This document shows positions 33,301 through 42,180 of a DNA stretch of 64,000 nt, one piece after another; within the stretch, counting starts at the first letter, position 1, and each line of letters begins with the position of its first letter. Location: positions 62,001-126,000 of the forward strand of contig CAZBHH010000002.1 of the NCBI GenBank assembly GCA_964492065.1, in the 5' to 3' direction. The position numbers and the translations under genes were made by a program. The DNA comes from JADKAC01 sp964492065 (GTDB lineage Bacteria > Bacteroidota > Bacteroidia > Chitinophagales > BACL12). A model generated the notes under the pieces. It ran no database searches and was not told the DNA's origin. It saw nothing but the letters and a program-made list of their open reading frames with translations.

Positions 33301-34733
33301 TTTTTAAAGATGCGTTTTTTCAGCGCATAAAAAAAGTGGGAATACGTATCCATATTGAAAACGGGCGAATCGTTTTTTGCCTGGATGGTCAGGAAAAGAC
33401 TAAAGGGAAAGATAATAAAAATCGCCATCCACATTCCCGAAAAGGGGGAAATAACCGCCTGTTCAGCCATTTTTTCACCGGTGATAGAGATGACGTAATA
33501 AACGATAAATATCAGGATGGAAAATATTACGGGGAATCCGAATCCGCCTTTTCGAATAATAGCACCCAAAGGAGCGCCTACAAAAATGAATACGAGGCAA
33601 ATTACCGACAAAGTGAACTTGCGGTGCCATTCAATTTTATGATCGGCAATTTTCTCATTGGTAAACCGCATGGAATCTTCTATCTGTTGGGTGTAATTGG
33701 AGATATTGCGCACGGTTGTGAGCGCTCGTTTAATTACCTCCTTTCGCTCTGCGGGTTCAATCATTTCAATAAAGCTCGTATCGGCAGTTTTCACAATTTC
33801 AACGGAAGCAATCTTCGACGCAAATGCCGTATCCCGGTTAAAGGTAAAGTACTGGTCCAACACTCTGGAAAGCGAAGCGGATTTTGCATGCGACTGACCA
33901 CCTAAAGAGTCTATGGCCACCGCAAGCTGGCTCACATTCATCATCTTGTAGTGATCCTTATATAATTCCTCGCTTGACTGCTGCATTTCAAAACCCGAAA
34001 GATCCAACACCTTTTCCCAGGTACCGAATTCCATGCGCATGTGTTCAAAATTTTGCTTGTTGCGCACCTCGGGTTTTAACTCTTCATACTGTTTGCCGTT
34101 TTCGAGCCTCAACACCAGGTTCTTCCTGTCGCTGCTCGGCAACATTTCACCGCGGGCCGCAATCAGCACATTGGCATTATGCCTGTTATCGCCCTCTTCA
34201 TAAATGGTGATATCTGCAATATGGATATTGTCTTCCTGTTTGGAACCTATCAGGATGCTGTAGTTATCAATTTCGTTATAAAACTGGTCGGGCTTAATAT
34301 TCAATGCCGGTTTTTGCTTGGTAATATCAATCAGGGTTGTCCAGAATTTCAAAGATGCTTTAGGCAGTACATAATTAGAAAACAAAAATGCGCCAAACGC
34401 AATAAAGATGCCGCTGACAATGGATATACGCATAAATCGAAACATGGATATTCCCGCCGATTTCAAAGCGGCGAGCTCAAAACGCTCGCCCAAATTGCCG
34501 TAAACCATAATGGATGAGAGTAAGGTGGCTAAAGGCAATGCCAGCGGTATCATATTCGCCGATGCATAAAACAACAGTTTGGCAATTACAAACCACCCTA
34601 ACCCTTTACCCACCAGGTCTTCAATATATTTCCATAAAAACTGGATGAGAAGAATTACGAGAGCTATAAAAAAAGTGACTATAAACGGGCCAATAAAAGA
34701 TTTGAAAATATATGTATCAATGCGTTTTAACAT
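33297..34733 (-). CDS. LptF/LptG family permease
   Basis: A 478-residue membrane protein of the YjgP/YjgQ family, the transmembrane half of the lipopolysaccharide ABC exporter. Topology is standard: three hydrophobic segments at the N-terminus (FIVTFFIALVILLIQFLWKYIEDLVGKGL; MIPLALPLATLLSSIMVYGNLGE), a long periplasmic beta-jellyroll (residues 130-340), and three at the end (KFTLSVICLVFIFVGAPLGAIIRKGG; PVIFSILIFIVYYVISITGEKMA; WMAIFIIFPFSLFLTIQ). In this family the protein pairs with a second permease and LptB, which are not in this window. Coupled by ATGA to the PAP2 gene. Confidence 0.9.
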   Translation of the reverse strand: MLKRIDTYIFKSFIGPFIVTFFIALVILLIQFLWKYIEDLVGKGLGWFVIAKLLFYASANMIPLALPLATLLSSIMVYGNLGERFELAALKSAGISMFRFMRISIVSGIFIAFGAFLFSNYVLPKASLKFWTTLIDITKQKPALNIKPDQFYNEIDNYSILIGSKQEDNIHIADITIYEEGDNRHNANVLIAARGEMLPSSDRKNLVLRLENGKQYEELKPEVRNKQNFEHMRMEFGTWEKVLDLSGFEMQQSSEELYKDHYKMMNVSQLAVAIDSLGGQSHAKSASLSRVLDQYFTFNRDTAFASKIASVEIVKTADTSFIEMIEPAERKEVIKRALTTVRNISNYTQQIEDSMRFTNEKIADHKIEWHRKFTLSVICLVFIFVGAPLGAIIRKGGFGFPVIFSILIFIVYYVISITGEKMAEQAVISPFSGMWMAIFIIFPFSLFLTIQAKNDSPVFNMDTYSHFFYALKKRIFKK

Positions 34734-35103
34734 GTGTATTAAGGATGCGGTATCATCGGCTGCTACTTACAAATTCACGAAGAATATCCACAAAAATCTT
34801 TCTGTAATAACTCAACCCGATTAAAAAAATTATTTAATTTTCAATGCTATCGAATTCAAAGATAAGGCAACGGGCCAGTATTTTTTAAATACGGTATAAC
34901 CGGCATTTCGCCCCCCAATATCAATAGCCGCACTCCATTTGCCCATTAGTCAATTGGCTGCGGCATACATTCACAAACGGTATGCGGGGATACAAATTTC
35001 CAAATACCGTCATACCCCTTAAATCCTTTGCTTTTAAAATACATCCGGCTACGATTTCAGCGGAAATTCCCGGCTATGGCAAGTAGTAAATGCGAATGCC
35101 GTA
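34734..35103. other. Intergenic region without recognisable gene
   Basis: 370 bases upstream of the LptF/G gene and beyond the end of the START-like gene. It carries a TATCTTTG box on the minus strand (34857-34864), possibly the LptF/G promoter with a 123-base leader. Nothing else could be supported. Confidence 0.4.
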
Positions 35104-35493
35104 TCAGGCAGCGCCGATGCGTTTGGTCAGGTTTTTTATTTGAGCATCCCACAATTGTTTCTGGCTTTCGACATCGCTTTCGTCAACAATATCAGTGATA
35201 TACAATACGGTGTCTTCCGTAATATCGCCCTTTTCGATCCTGAACTCAAAATATTCATCCTCATCCTGATAGTCCCACCGATACCGGATAAAGTCATCGT
35301 CTTCGGTCGAGATAAGCTCGGCGATATCGGTTTGTTTTCCCCAGGTGAAATAAAAAGTATTGTCCTCGTTATCCACACTTTCTGCAAACCATTGAGACAG
35401 GCCGGTGGCCGTGGTCAAAAAATTATATAACACCAATGGCGTTGAGCGGATGATGTATTCCAAGGTAAATTTCACTTTTTTACTTTTCCCCAT
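35104..35493 (-). CDS. START-like (SRPBCC) domain protein
   Basis: A 129-residue protein of the Bacteroidota START-like/AHSA1-type family, a helix-grip fold with a hydrophobic pocket. The typical pattern is present: VKFTLEYIIRSTPLVLYNFLTTATGLSQWFAESVD, then TFYFTWGKQTD, FIRYRWDYQDEDEYFEFRIEK and a C-terminal helix LWDAQIKNLTKRIGA. No catalytic residues are implied; ligand unknown. It is divergent from GAPDH over a 262-base gap. Confidence 0.85.
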   Translation of the reverse strand: MGKSKKVKFTLEYIIRSTPLVLYNFLTTATGLSQWFAESVDNEDNTFYFTWGKQTDIAELISTEDDDFIRYRWDYQDEDEYFEFRIEKGDITEDTVLYITDIVDESDVESQKQLWDAQIKNLTKRIGAA

Positions 35494-35662
35494 TGCAGGT
35501 TTACGGTTATTATCAACCGTGCAAGTTTAATTAAATTACAATATAAACAAAATAATTCGCCTATTTTTTTGAGCGGTTTATATACATATTATAAACAAAA
35601 AAGGAAGACAGGCCGCACAATACCCCACTTTCCCGTTCGGGGCCACCCGCCCCGCACTTGCG

Positions 35663-35680
35663 GCGTTTAATTTAAAACGC
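35663..35680 (+). promoter_or_regulatory. Inverted repeat just upstream of the GAPDH promoter
   Basis: GCGTTTAATTTAAAACGC has 6-base perfect arms (GCGTTT / AAACGC) around a 6-base centre, 7 bases upstream of the -33 TTG. Preceded by a GC-rich hairpin CGGGGC-CACCC-GCCCCG at 35638-35654. A candidate operator; binding protein unknown. Confidence 0.35.
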
Positions 35681-35687
35681 AATGATA

Positions 35688-35719
35688 TTGGGCTTTCACA
35701 CCTAAGTTTACTACCTTTG
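35688..35719 (+). promoter_or_regulatory. Promoter of GAPDH
   Basis: TTG (35688-35690), 21-base spacer, TACCTTTG (35712-35719). Both elements match the Bacteroidota consensus; the leader is about 30 to 35 bases to ATG 35756. Confidence 0.7.
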
Positions 35720-35755
35720 CGGACACTTTAAACTAAAAAAAATAAACAAAATACA

Positions 35756-37207
35756 ATGAGTGCAGTAAACTATGAATCCAGGTTAAAAGAATGGAATCAA
35801 AAGGAAAAAGATGCGGTGGAACTCAGTTCTATAGCTGCCAACCTTTGGTTTGACAAAAGCGTAGAGCTCATCATCTTCCGCCGGACACTGGTGGACGTGC
35901 GTGCCAGCGAGGTGCTCAACCATCATTTATACGCACAGCGCTTTTTGAACCAGCCTCTGACTGTTGATATATCGCTGGCCCTGGTGAAGGCAATTGCAAA
36001 ACTCGACCTCGCCCCTTCCCGTATTGACCTCGGCCGCCTCGGCAGGGAGTGGATGAGCGAAGGCAGCAACTACAAGGGTTATGATGATTTTGTGGCCGAC
36101 AAATTAAAGGATTTTATCGGCAAGGAAAAGCTGGTATTAAAACCCAAAGACGTGGTTCTTTACGGTTTTGGCCGGATTGGGCGGATTGCAGCCAGAATAC
36201 TCATTAACGAATCGGGGAAAGGCGAACAATTGCGCCTGCGGGCTATTGTTACCCGTACAAATACGGATGACGATATATTAAAGCGTGCCAGCCTGTTGCG
36301 AAAAGACAGCGTGCACGGGAAATTCCACGGCACCATTGAGGAGGACCTGGAAAATAAAGCCATCATAATTAACGGCAATATCGTACACATGATTGCCGGC
36401 GGAAAACCCGAGGAAATAGATTACACAAAATACGGGATACACGATGCGCTGGTAATTGACAATACTGGGGTAAGCCGCGACCGCGAAGGACTGGGCAAGC
36501 ACTTGCTCGCCAAAGGTGTCGATATGGTGTTACTCACCGCTCCCGGCAAGGGCGACATACCCAATATTGTACACGGCATTAACCACGAAAAGTATCTGAA
36601 CACGGGCGAAAAGATATTTTCGGCCGCCAGTTGTACTACCAATGCGGTAGTTCCGGTTATTTCAATTATGGAGAACACCTTTGGCATAGACCACGGGCAT
36701 ATCGAGACGGTACACTCCTATACCAACGACCAAAACCTTTTGGACAACTACCACAAAAAATCCCGCCGCGGCCGCTCCGCTCCCATCAATATGGTGATTA
36801 CCGAAACAGGCGCAGCCAGCGCTGTTACCAAAGTAATCCCCAGTATGGCGGGTAAGCTCACCGGCAATGCAATCCGGGTACCCACACCCAATGTATCGCT
36901 GGCAATTCTGAACCTCACCCTCAAAAAGAATGTGGATGTGGATTCAGTGAATAACGTATTGAAGGAAGCCGCTCAATACGGAAACCTGGTAGAACAGATC
37001 GATTACAGTATGAGTCAGGAAATGGTGAGCACCGATTGTGTCGGCAACAGTCATGCGGTAGTAGTGGATGCACCCGCCACAATTGTTTCCACCGATGGTA
37101 AATCCGTAGTATTGTATTGTTGGTACGACAACGAATTCGGATATACCAAGCAAACCATACGCCTCAGCAAATTTTTGAGCGGTGTAATCCGGTTGAGATA
37201 TTATTAA
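35756..37207 (+). CDS. gap: Glyceraldehyde-3-phosphate dehydrogenase (long form)
   Basis: A 483-residue glycolytic/gluconeogenic enzyme. An extra N-terminal helical region (about residues 1-125) precedes the NAD-binding GFGRIGRIAARILI and the catalytic part with FSAASCTTNAVVPVI (nucleophile Cys293) and ETVHSYTNDQNLLDNYHKKSRRGRSAPINM. The C-terminal segment WYDNEFGYTKQTIRL matches GAPDH. The standard enzyme is about 335 residues; the roughly 480-residue form with the N-terminal extension is known in Bacteroidota. Clear promoter and possible operator upstream; ffh follows 22 bases downstream. Confidence 0.96.
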   Translation: MSAVNYESRLKEWNQKEKDAVELSSIAANLWFDKSVELIIFRRTLVDVRASEVLNHHLYAQRFLNQPLTVDISLALVKAIAKLDLAPSRIDLGRLGREWMSEGSNYKGYDDFVADKLKDFIGKEKLVLKPKDVVLYGFGRIGRIAARILINESGKGEQLRLRAIVTRTNTDDDILKRASLLRKDSVHGKFHGTIEEDLENKAIIINGNIVHMIAGGKPEEIDYTKYGIHDALVIDNTGVSRDREGLGKHLLAKGVDMVLLTAPGKGDIPNIVHGINHEKYLNTGEKIFSAASCTTNAVVPVISIMENTFGIDHGHIETVHSYTNDQNLLDNYHKKSRRGRSAPINMVITETGAASAVTKVIPSMAGKLTGNAIRVPTPNVSLAILNLTLKKNVDVDSVNNVLKEAAQYGNLVEQIDYSMSQEMVSTDCVGNSHAVVVDAPATIVSTDGKSVVLYCWYDNEFGYTKQTIRLSKFLSGVIRLRYY

Positions 37208-37229
37208 TGCGCAGCAGCGAGGGCACTTT

Positions 37230-38567
37230 ATGTTCGAGAATTTATCAGATCGTTTAGACTCCGCCTTTAAGACGCTTAAAGGCCAGGGGCGCATTTCGGA
37301 AATCAATATTGCCACCACGGTAAAGGAAATCCGCCGGGCATTGGTGGATGCGGATGTCAATTACAAAATTGCCAAGGAATTCACCGATAGTATTAAGGAA
37401 AAGGCGCTCGGCCAGAAGGTGCTGACGTCTGTTAGTCCCGGTCAGTTGATGGTAAAGATCGTGCAGGACGAGCTCACCACGCTGATGGGCGGCACCAAAG
37501 CCGACATCAACCTGAAGGGATCGCCGGCGGTAATTCTCATCGCCGGACTGCAAGGTTCGGGTAAGACGACATTCTCGGCTAAACTCGCCAATTATATTAA
37601 AACGAAAACCGGCCGCAGTCCATTACTTGTGGCCGGTGACGTTTACCGTCCGGCAGCCATCAATCAATTGAAAGTGCTGGGCGAGCAAATTAAGGTGGAT
37701 GTCTATGCAGACCTTGAAAATAAGGACCCGGTGGATATCGCCAGGAAGGCCATCAATTTTGCAAAAGTCAACAGTCAGAATGTAGTCATCATCGACACGG
37801 CCGGTCGCCTTGCCGTTGATCAAATGATGATGGACGAAATCGCCAATATCAAGGCTGCCGTGCATCCGGGCGAGATACTATTTGTTGTGGACTCCATGAC
37901 CGGCCAGGATGCGGTTAACACGGCAAAGGCATTTAACGACCGCCTGAATTTTGACGGCGTGGTTCTGACAAAAATGGATGGCGACACCCGTGGTGGCGCC
38001 GCCCTATCCATTAAATATATCGTTGAAAAACCTATCAAATTTGTCAGCAGCGGTGAAAAAATGGATACCCTGGATGTCTTCTACCCCGAGCGGATGGCAC
38101 AGCGCATTCTCGGTATGGGCGACATCGTTTCATTTGTGGAAAAAGCCCAGGAACAATACGATGCAGATAAGGCTGCCGAACTCCAGCGCAAGATCCGCAA
38201 AAACCAATTTGATTTTGACGACTTCTTAGGCCAGATGAAGCAAATCCGGAAAATGGGCAATATGAAAGACCTGTTGGGAATGATTCCGGGGATCGGCAAG
38301 AAAATCAAGGACCTGGATATTGATGAAAAACAATTGAAGCGCATTGAAGCTATTATTCAAAGCATGACACCTGTTGAGCGGCGGGACCCGGATTTACTGA
38401 CGGGTACACGTCGCAAGCGGATTGCCGATGGCAGCGGTAATTCCATTACCGAAGTGAATCAGTTCATTAAACAATTTGAGGAAATGCGCAAAATGATGAA
38501 GATGATGAACAAAATGGGCGGAGGCCCCAAAGCAGCCAGGGCTTTGGGTATGATGGGGAAAAAATAG
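37230..38567 (+). CDS. ffh: Signal recognition particle protein
   Basis: A 445-residue SRP54 homolog that binds signal sequences of nascent membrane proteins and targets ribosomes to FtsY. The N domain (FENLSDRLDSAFKTLKGQGRISEINI) is followed by the GTPase G domain with GLQGSGKTTFSAKL (G1), AGDVYRPAAINQL, DTAGRLAVD (G3), TKMDGDTRGGAAL (G4) and then a Met-rich M domain ending MRKMMKMMNKMGGGPKAARALGMMGKK. Complete and normal. Probably cotranscribed with gap (22-base gap). Confidence 0.97.
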   Translation: MFENLSDRLDSAFKTLKGQGRISEINIATTVKEIRRALVDADVNYKIAKEFTDSIKEKALGQKVLTSVSPGQLMVKIVQDELTTLMGGTKADINLKGSPAVILIAGLQGSGKTTFSAKLANYIKTKTGRSPLLVAGDVYRPAAINQLKVLGEQIKVDVYADLENKDPVDIARKAINFAKVNSQNVVIIDTAGRLAVDQMMMDEIANIKAAVHPGEILFVVDSMTGQDAVNTAKAFNDRLNFDGVVLTKMDGDTRGGAALSIKYIVEKPIKFVSSGEKMDTLDVFYPERMAQRILGMGDIVSFVEKAQEQYDADKAAELQRKIRKNQFDFDDFLGQMKQIRKMGNMKDLLGMIPGIGKKIKDLDIDEKQLKRIEAIIQSMTPVERRDPDLLTGTRRKRIADGSGNSITEVNQFIKQFEEMRKMMKMMNKMGGGPKAARALGMMGKK

Positions 38568-38999
38568 CGCAAAACATGTAGCCCCAAACCAAGTCTGAAT
38601 AAACCGGCATCGCAGATTACCCTCCGGGCATTTCTATAGTTTAATACTGACAGTATGCCTCCTTCGCATTGTCAACGCAAATTCTGCCTTCCTTTAAAGC
38701 ACCAATTATCCGGATAGGCCAGTATTTCCTTTTCATTTTATTACACGGCTATTTTTTTGCCTCTGCACCCGCAACTGTGATGTATTGAACCAATTGCCCG
38801 GTAAAAAGTGTTAGAGCAATAATTCACAATAGCATATTAAGGGATTGATACCTGAAAATCATTAATATTTTGACTATTTTTAAAAAGTTGCCCGAATCAA
38901 AGGCGCCCTTGAAGCACGGGAAAAGAGAATACGGGTTTATTCAGTATTGCCCGGACAAGCAACTATAACTGTATTATTTATAAACTAAAAACACAAGCA
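38568..38999. other. Intergenic region without recognisable gene
   Basis: 432 bases between ffh and the DoxX gene. I find no ORF, tRNA or SRP RNA signature. TTGCCCG occurs three times (38794, 38888, 38947) but also elsewhere in the window. No promoter box of good quality was found for the DoxX gene. Confidence 0.4.
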
Positions 39000-39431
39000 A
39001 TGAAAATCGCAAAGTATTTAACTACAGAATCGAAGAATGTAACCGATTTAGGATTATTTATCCTGCGGGTGGTGGCCGCACTGGTATTGCTGAAGGGACA
39101 CGGGCTTGCCAAACTGGACGTAATTATTTCCGGTCAGGAAATTCAGTTTATGGATCCAATTGGAATTGGCGCCGTTCCCTCTTTCCTGTTGGCCACATTT
39201 GCCGAAGGCATTTGCGCTATTTTATTGGTCATCGGGCTCTTCTCCCGGTTTTCGACCCTGGTATTATCCGGCAACTTCCTGGTAATTTTCATTTTTCACG
39301 CCTTTATGGTAAAAGACGGTTTCGATGTACTGGAATTGCGCTACTTCTATCTCGCTACTTTCATCGCTTTAACCTTTACCGGGCCGGGTAAATTTTCATT
39401 GGATTATATGCTATTTAAAGCACGGAAATAA
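39000..39431 (+). CDS. DoxX family membrane protein
   Basis: A 143-residue protein with four hydrophobic segments (LGLFILRVVAALVLLKGHGLAKL; GAVPSFLLATFAEGICAILLVIGLFSRFSTLVL; LVIFIFHAFMV; YLATFIALTFTGPGKFSLDYM), matching the DoxX/SURF4 family in length and in the GHGLAKL and GPGKFSLD motifs. Inner-membrane protein; DoxX proteins have been linked to thiol/redox balance and sulfur metabolism, but the function here is not known. Ends just before a strong terminator. Confidence 0.87.
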   Translation: MKIAKYLTTESKNVTDLGLFILRVVAALVLLKGHGLAKLDVIISGQEIQFMDPIGIGAVPSFLLATFAEGICAILLVIGLFSRFSTLVLSGNFLVIFIFHAFMVKDGFDVLELRYFYLATFIALTFTGPGKFSLDYMLFKARK

Positions 39432-39479
39432 ATTACACCTAAGCAGAAAGATTACCCCCGTTTTATCTTTACAACATTA

Positions 39480-39518
39480 AAATGTTCAGCGCCGCAATTC
39501 CGTGCTGAACATTTTTTT
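39480..39518 (+). terminator. Intrinsic terminator after the DoxX gene
   Basis: Stem AATGTTCAGC / GCTGAACATT (10 bp, 13-base loop) with seven T at 39512-39518. The reverse strand also has a short T-run, so it may work both ways. Confidence 0.88.
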
Positions 39519-39560
39519 CGTATCTGATACATTTCAACTGTATCTTTATTATCCAACCAG

Positions 39561-40898
39561 ATGAAGCGTTCAATTACCCTTTGGTTAACAGGTTGTATGC
39601 TGCTTTTCGCCGCTTCAGATTCCTCTGCACAGACACATTGGGTAAAATATGCCGTACCTGTCTTAAGTAGAAGTGCTTCTTTCCCCGATTGGAAGGCCAT
39701 TGCCGTATCCGATGCATTTGTGATGCAGGATGCAGACACGCTGAAAATGTGGTATGCCGGAAGTGGGTGGCTCAATACAGACGATGATTGTCCTCATGTG
39801 CGCATCGGCTATGCCTGGTCGCTGGATGGCATTACGTGGAGTGAATATTCCGACAATCCGGTATTAGATATTGGTTCTGATCCGGGCGATTTCGATTATG
39901 ACGGCGTCGAGACACCTTGCGTAGTTAAGGATTTGACCGCACCCGCCTCGCATCGCTACAAGCTTTGGTATGCAGGCAGAAATGCCCGCTGCCTGCCCCT
40001 CAACGATCATCAAATCGGATATGCGTATTCCGCCGATGGAATACACTGGACAAAATATACCGGGAATCCGGTCTTGTCTGCCGGCGATGCAGATAGTTGG
40101 TACAACACGTTTGTCTCCAACCCGGAAGTGATAATGGAAAACGACACCTGCAAGATGTGGTTTACTGCTCCCGACCTGGTGATCAACGGTCAGCCGACAG
40201 ATGGTAAAGGCAATATCGGCTACGCCACTTCGATGGATGGCATTAGCTGGACTGTACATCCCGAACCCGTATTAATCGCCGGAGACCAGGGAAACTGGGA
40301 CTCTGCATCTATTGCCGAACCTTCGGTAGTGAAGGCGGGTGGTTTATATCACATGTGGTATTCCGCACTCAATCAATGGGAGGTCGAAAACTTTCAGGTG
40401 GGTTATGCGAGTTCATCGGATGGCGTTAACTGGGTAAAATCCATACAAAATCCGGTATTGCAGACAGGCGATACAGGCGAGTGGGACTCTTATTGGGCCA
40501 CGCATCCCGGTGTGATTTACGATGTATCTTCAGATAAATTCCGAATGTGGTACACCGGCCGGGATACAGATACTATCGAATCACTGACCGGGTATTATTG
40601 GGATATCGGCTATGCGGAAAGTAGTCCGACGGATGACATTCAGGGTTATAATAACTTCGCAACAGCCGTTCGCATCTATCCCAATCCGGTACAATCCGAA
40701 TTGCATTTAGAATTAGCGCCCGGCCTTGCCAATATGCAACTAAAGATTTACAATGCCCAGGGCGCACTAATCTACGCCATTGCGGATACAGGACGGGAAA
40801 CTCTGGACATACAGGTCAACCGGTTTCCAGCAGGTATCTACTTCATTTCCCTCGAAACGTCTCTCGGAAAATATCACCTCTTTTTTATTGTAAGGTAA
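39561..40898 (+). CDS. Secreted beta-propeller glycosidase-like protein with T9SS sorting domain
   Basis: A 445-residue secreted protein: signal peptide (MKRSITLWLTGCMLLFAASDSSAQ), then a five-bladed-propeller-like repeat architecture of the GH32/43/68 superfamily with recurring units MWYAG / IGYAWSLDGITWSEY / NPVL (residues about 60-360), then a type A T9SS domain starting VRIYPNPVQSELHLEL. Repeats of the form KMWY(A/T)G and GYA.S.DG..W are plain. Catalytic acids were not pinned down, so hydrolase activity is inferred from the fold only; a sugar-binding or inactive variant is possible. Preceded by a terminator, followed by 157 bases of non-coding DNA. Confidence 0.78.
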   Translation: MKRSITLWLTGCMLLFAASDSSAQTHWVKYAVPVLSRSASFPDWKAIAVSDAFVMQDADTLKMWYAGSGWLNTDDDCPHVRIGYAWSLDGITWSEYSDNPVLDIGSDPGDFDYDGVETPCVVKDLTAPASHRYKLWYAGRNARCLPLNDHQIGYAYSADGIHWTKYTGNPVLSAGDADSWYNTFVSNPEVIMENDTCKMWFTAPDLVINGQPTDGKGNIGYATSMDGISWTVHPEPVLIAGDQGNWDSASIAEPSVVKAGGLYHMWYSALNQWEVENFQVGYASSSDGVNWVKSIQNPVLQTGDTGEWDSYWATHPGVIYDVSSDKFRMWYTGRDTDTIESLTGYYWDIGYAESSPTDDIQGYNNFATAVRIYPNPVQSELHLELAPGLANMQLKIYNAQGALIYAIADTGRETLDIQVNRFPAGIYFISLETSLGKYHLFFIVR

Positions 40899-41055
40899 TT
40901 AAGGGGGTTACTTATTAAATGCAAAGAGTGCACTTGCCCGGTGGCTTCCCGCCAATTTTGTTATCCTTTGTTTGTTCAAAAAAAATTGAACATTGCATAT
41001 TAATTTTCAGACTCATTTAAGGTAATGCGCAGCGACAATATCAAATAATACAATC

Positions 41056-41373
41056 ATGCATTTATTCCAATACATCGTTATCGCCCTGTACGCCTTGGTT
41101 GCCTTGTATTTCATGTATCTATCCGCCCTGGGTATATTTGTTTATTTTTCGAACAAATCGATGGGGCATGCGGAATCATTTTCTGATTCCCGTAAGTACA
41201 TTATTTTAGCGTTATCATTTTCAGCCTTTGCCGTTTTATCCTGGTTTTTATTAAGAAACCCTCATTTCCACACTGCAGGATTGATTATTTTTTTTATACC
41301 TATCGCAATAATCGCACTTTATCTGCTTTGGGTAATAATTCACTTGATCAGTGCAGGAGGAAAATGGAATTAA
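41056..41373 (+). CDS. Small membrane protein of unknown function
   Basis: A 105-residue protein with three hydrophobic segments (FQYIVIALYALVALYFMYLSALGIFVYF; YIILALSFSAFAVLSWFLL; AGLIIFFIPIAIIALYLLWVIIHLI). No catalytic motif. Probable inner-membrane protein; not recognised. The stretch 41374-41600 after it shows no clear element. Confidence 0.7.
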   Translation: MHLFQYIVIALYALVALYFMYLSALGIFVYFSNKSMGHAESFSDSRKYIILALSFSAFAVLSWFLLRNPHFHTAGLIIFFIPIAIIALYLLWVIIHLISAGGKWN

Positions 41374-41600
41374 TAAATAGGTAAACCACGCAGTTTCCAT
41401 TTACTAATCCGGATAACATTCACTGCGAATCAAAAAAGTTATAGTCGCGATAAAGTGCATTAATAAAAACAGCATAAGAAATTAAATCGAATGGATAATG
41501 CCGGATGCAGTGACCCGGGCACATCAAATTTTTCTTTATGTTTACAAGCGCTAACCGGAGAGCGGCTGATTATTTTTTGTAGTTATCGAACACATTATAT

Positions 41601-42122
41601 ATGAGTAAACCATTGCACCAGTTTTTTACTGAAGATCACCACGGAATAGATACATTGCTGAGCCGGGCGCATACCGGCGATGACAACATACGGATGGAAT
41701 ACTATCTGGAGTTTAGAATACGGTTGCTCACACATATAAAAATGGAGGAAAAAATACTGTTTCCGGCGGCGAAGAAAGAAAATGAAACATTAATGCGTGC
41801 GTTGATTCCGAGGTACCGGCTCGAACACGGTGCGCTGACGGCATTAATGGTACCTCCACCGACGAAGTCGCTGATAACCGCTATACGTTATGTACTGGAA
41901 CGACATGATTTAGCTGAAGAGGAACCGGGCGGGTTATACGACATTTGTGAAAACCTTACAAAGGGACAGTCGCTCACGCTGCTCGATCAACTCAAACTCA
42001 CAGAACCCGTACCTGTTCACCCACTCAATCCGGCGCCAATTGCATTAGAATCGGCAATACGAGCCCTGGAGAGGGCGGGTTATCAATACGATGCCATAAT
42101 CCGGGACACTCGGAGCATTTAG
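41601..42122 (+). CDS. Hemerythrin-like domain protein
   Basis: A 173-residue protein with a hemerythrin HHE-type four-helix bundle: metal-ligand candidates are His13/His14 (TEDHHGIDTLL), the THIKMEEKILFP helix with His and Glu, RYRLEHGALTAL, and ERHDLAEEEPGGLYD with His and Glu. Diiron hemerythrin proteins bind O2 or NO or release iron; it lacks a signal peptide. The C-terminal 50 residues are a separate linker/tail. It is convergent with a DUF2249 gene, and the two families are often found together in regulators of respiration with nitrogen oxides. Confidence 0.85.
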   Translation: MSKPLHQFFTEDHHGIDTLLSRAHTGDDNIRMEYYLEFRIRLLTHIKMEEKILFPAAKKENETLMRALIPRYRLEHGALTALMVPPPTKSLITAIRYVLERHDLAEEEPGGLYDICENLTKGQSLTLLDQLKLTEPVPVHPLNPAPIALESAIRALERAGYQYDAIIRDTRSI

Positions 42123-42142
42123 CGCCGTTTCAAAGAATCAAA

Positions 42143-42174
42143 GGAACAGACAGCTAATCCGTTCCACTCTTTTT
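42143..42174. terminator. Weak terminator-like hairpin between convergent genes
   Basis: GGAAC / GTTCC arms with a 13-base loop, then ACTCTTTTT. Weak, usable by the hemerythrin gene on the plus strand. Confidence 0.35.
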
Positions 42175-42180
42175 ATTGTA

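Noticed and set aside
33195..33905. 236-codon plus-strand frame
   Set aside because: Antisense to the LptF/G and PAP2 genes, both with full family motifs on the other strand.
38794..38953. Three copies of TTGCCCG before the DoxX gene as an operator array
   Set aside because: Uneven spacing (94 and 59 bases), and the same 7-mer occurs elsewhere, for example at 40934.
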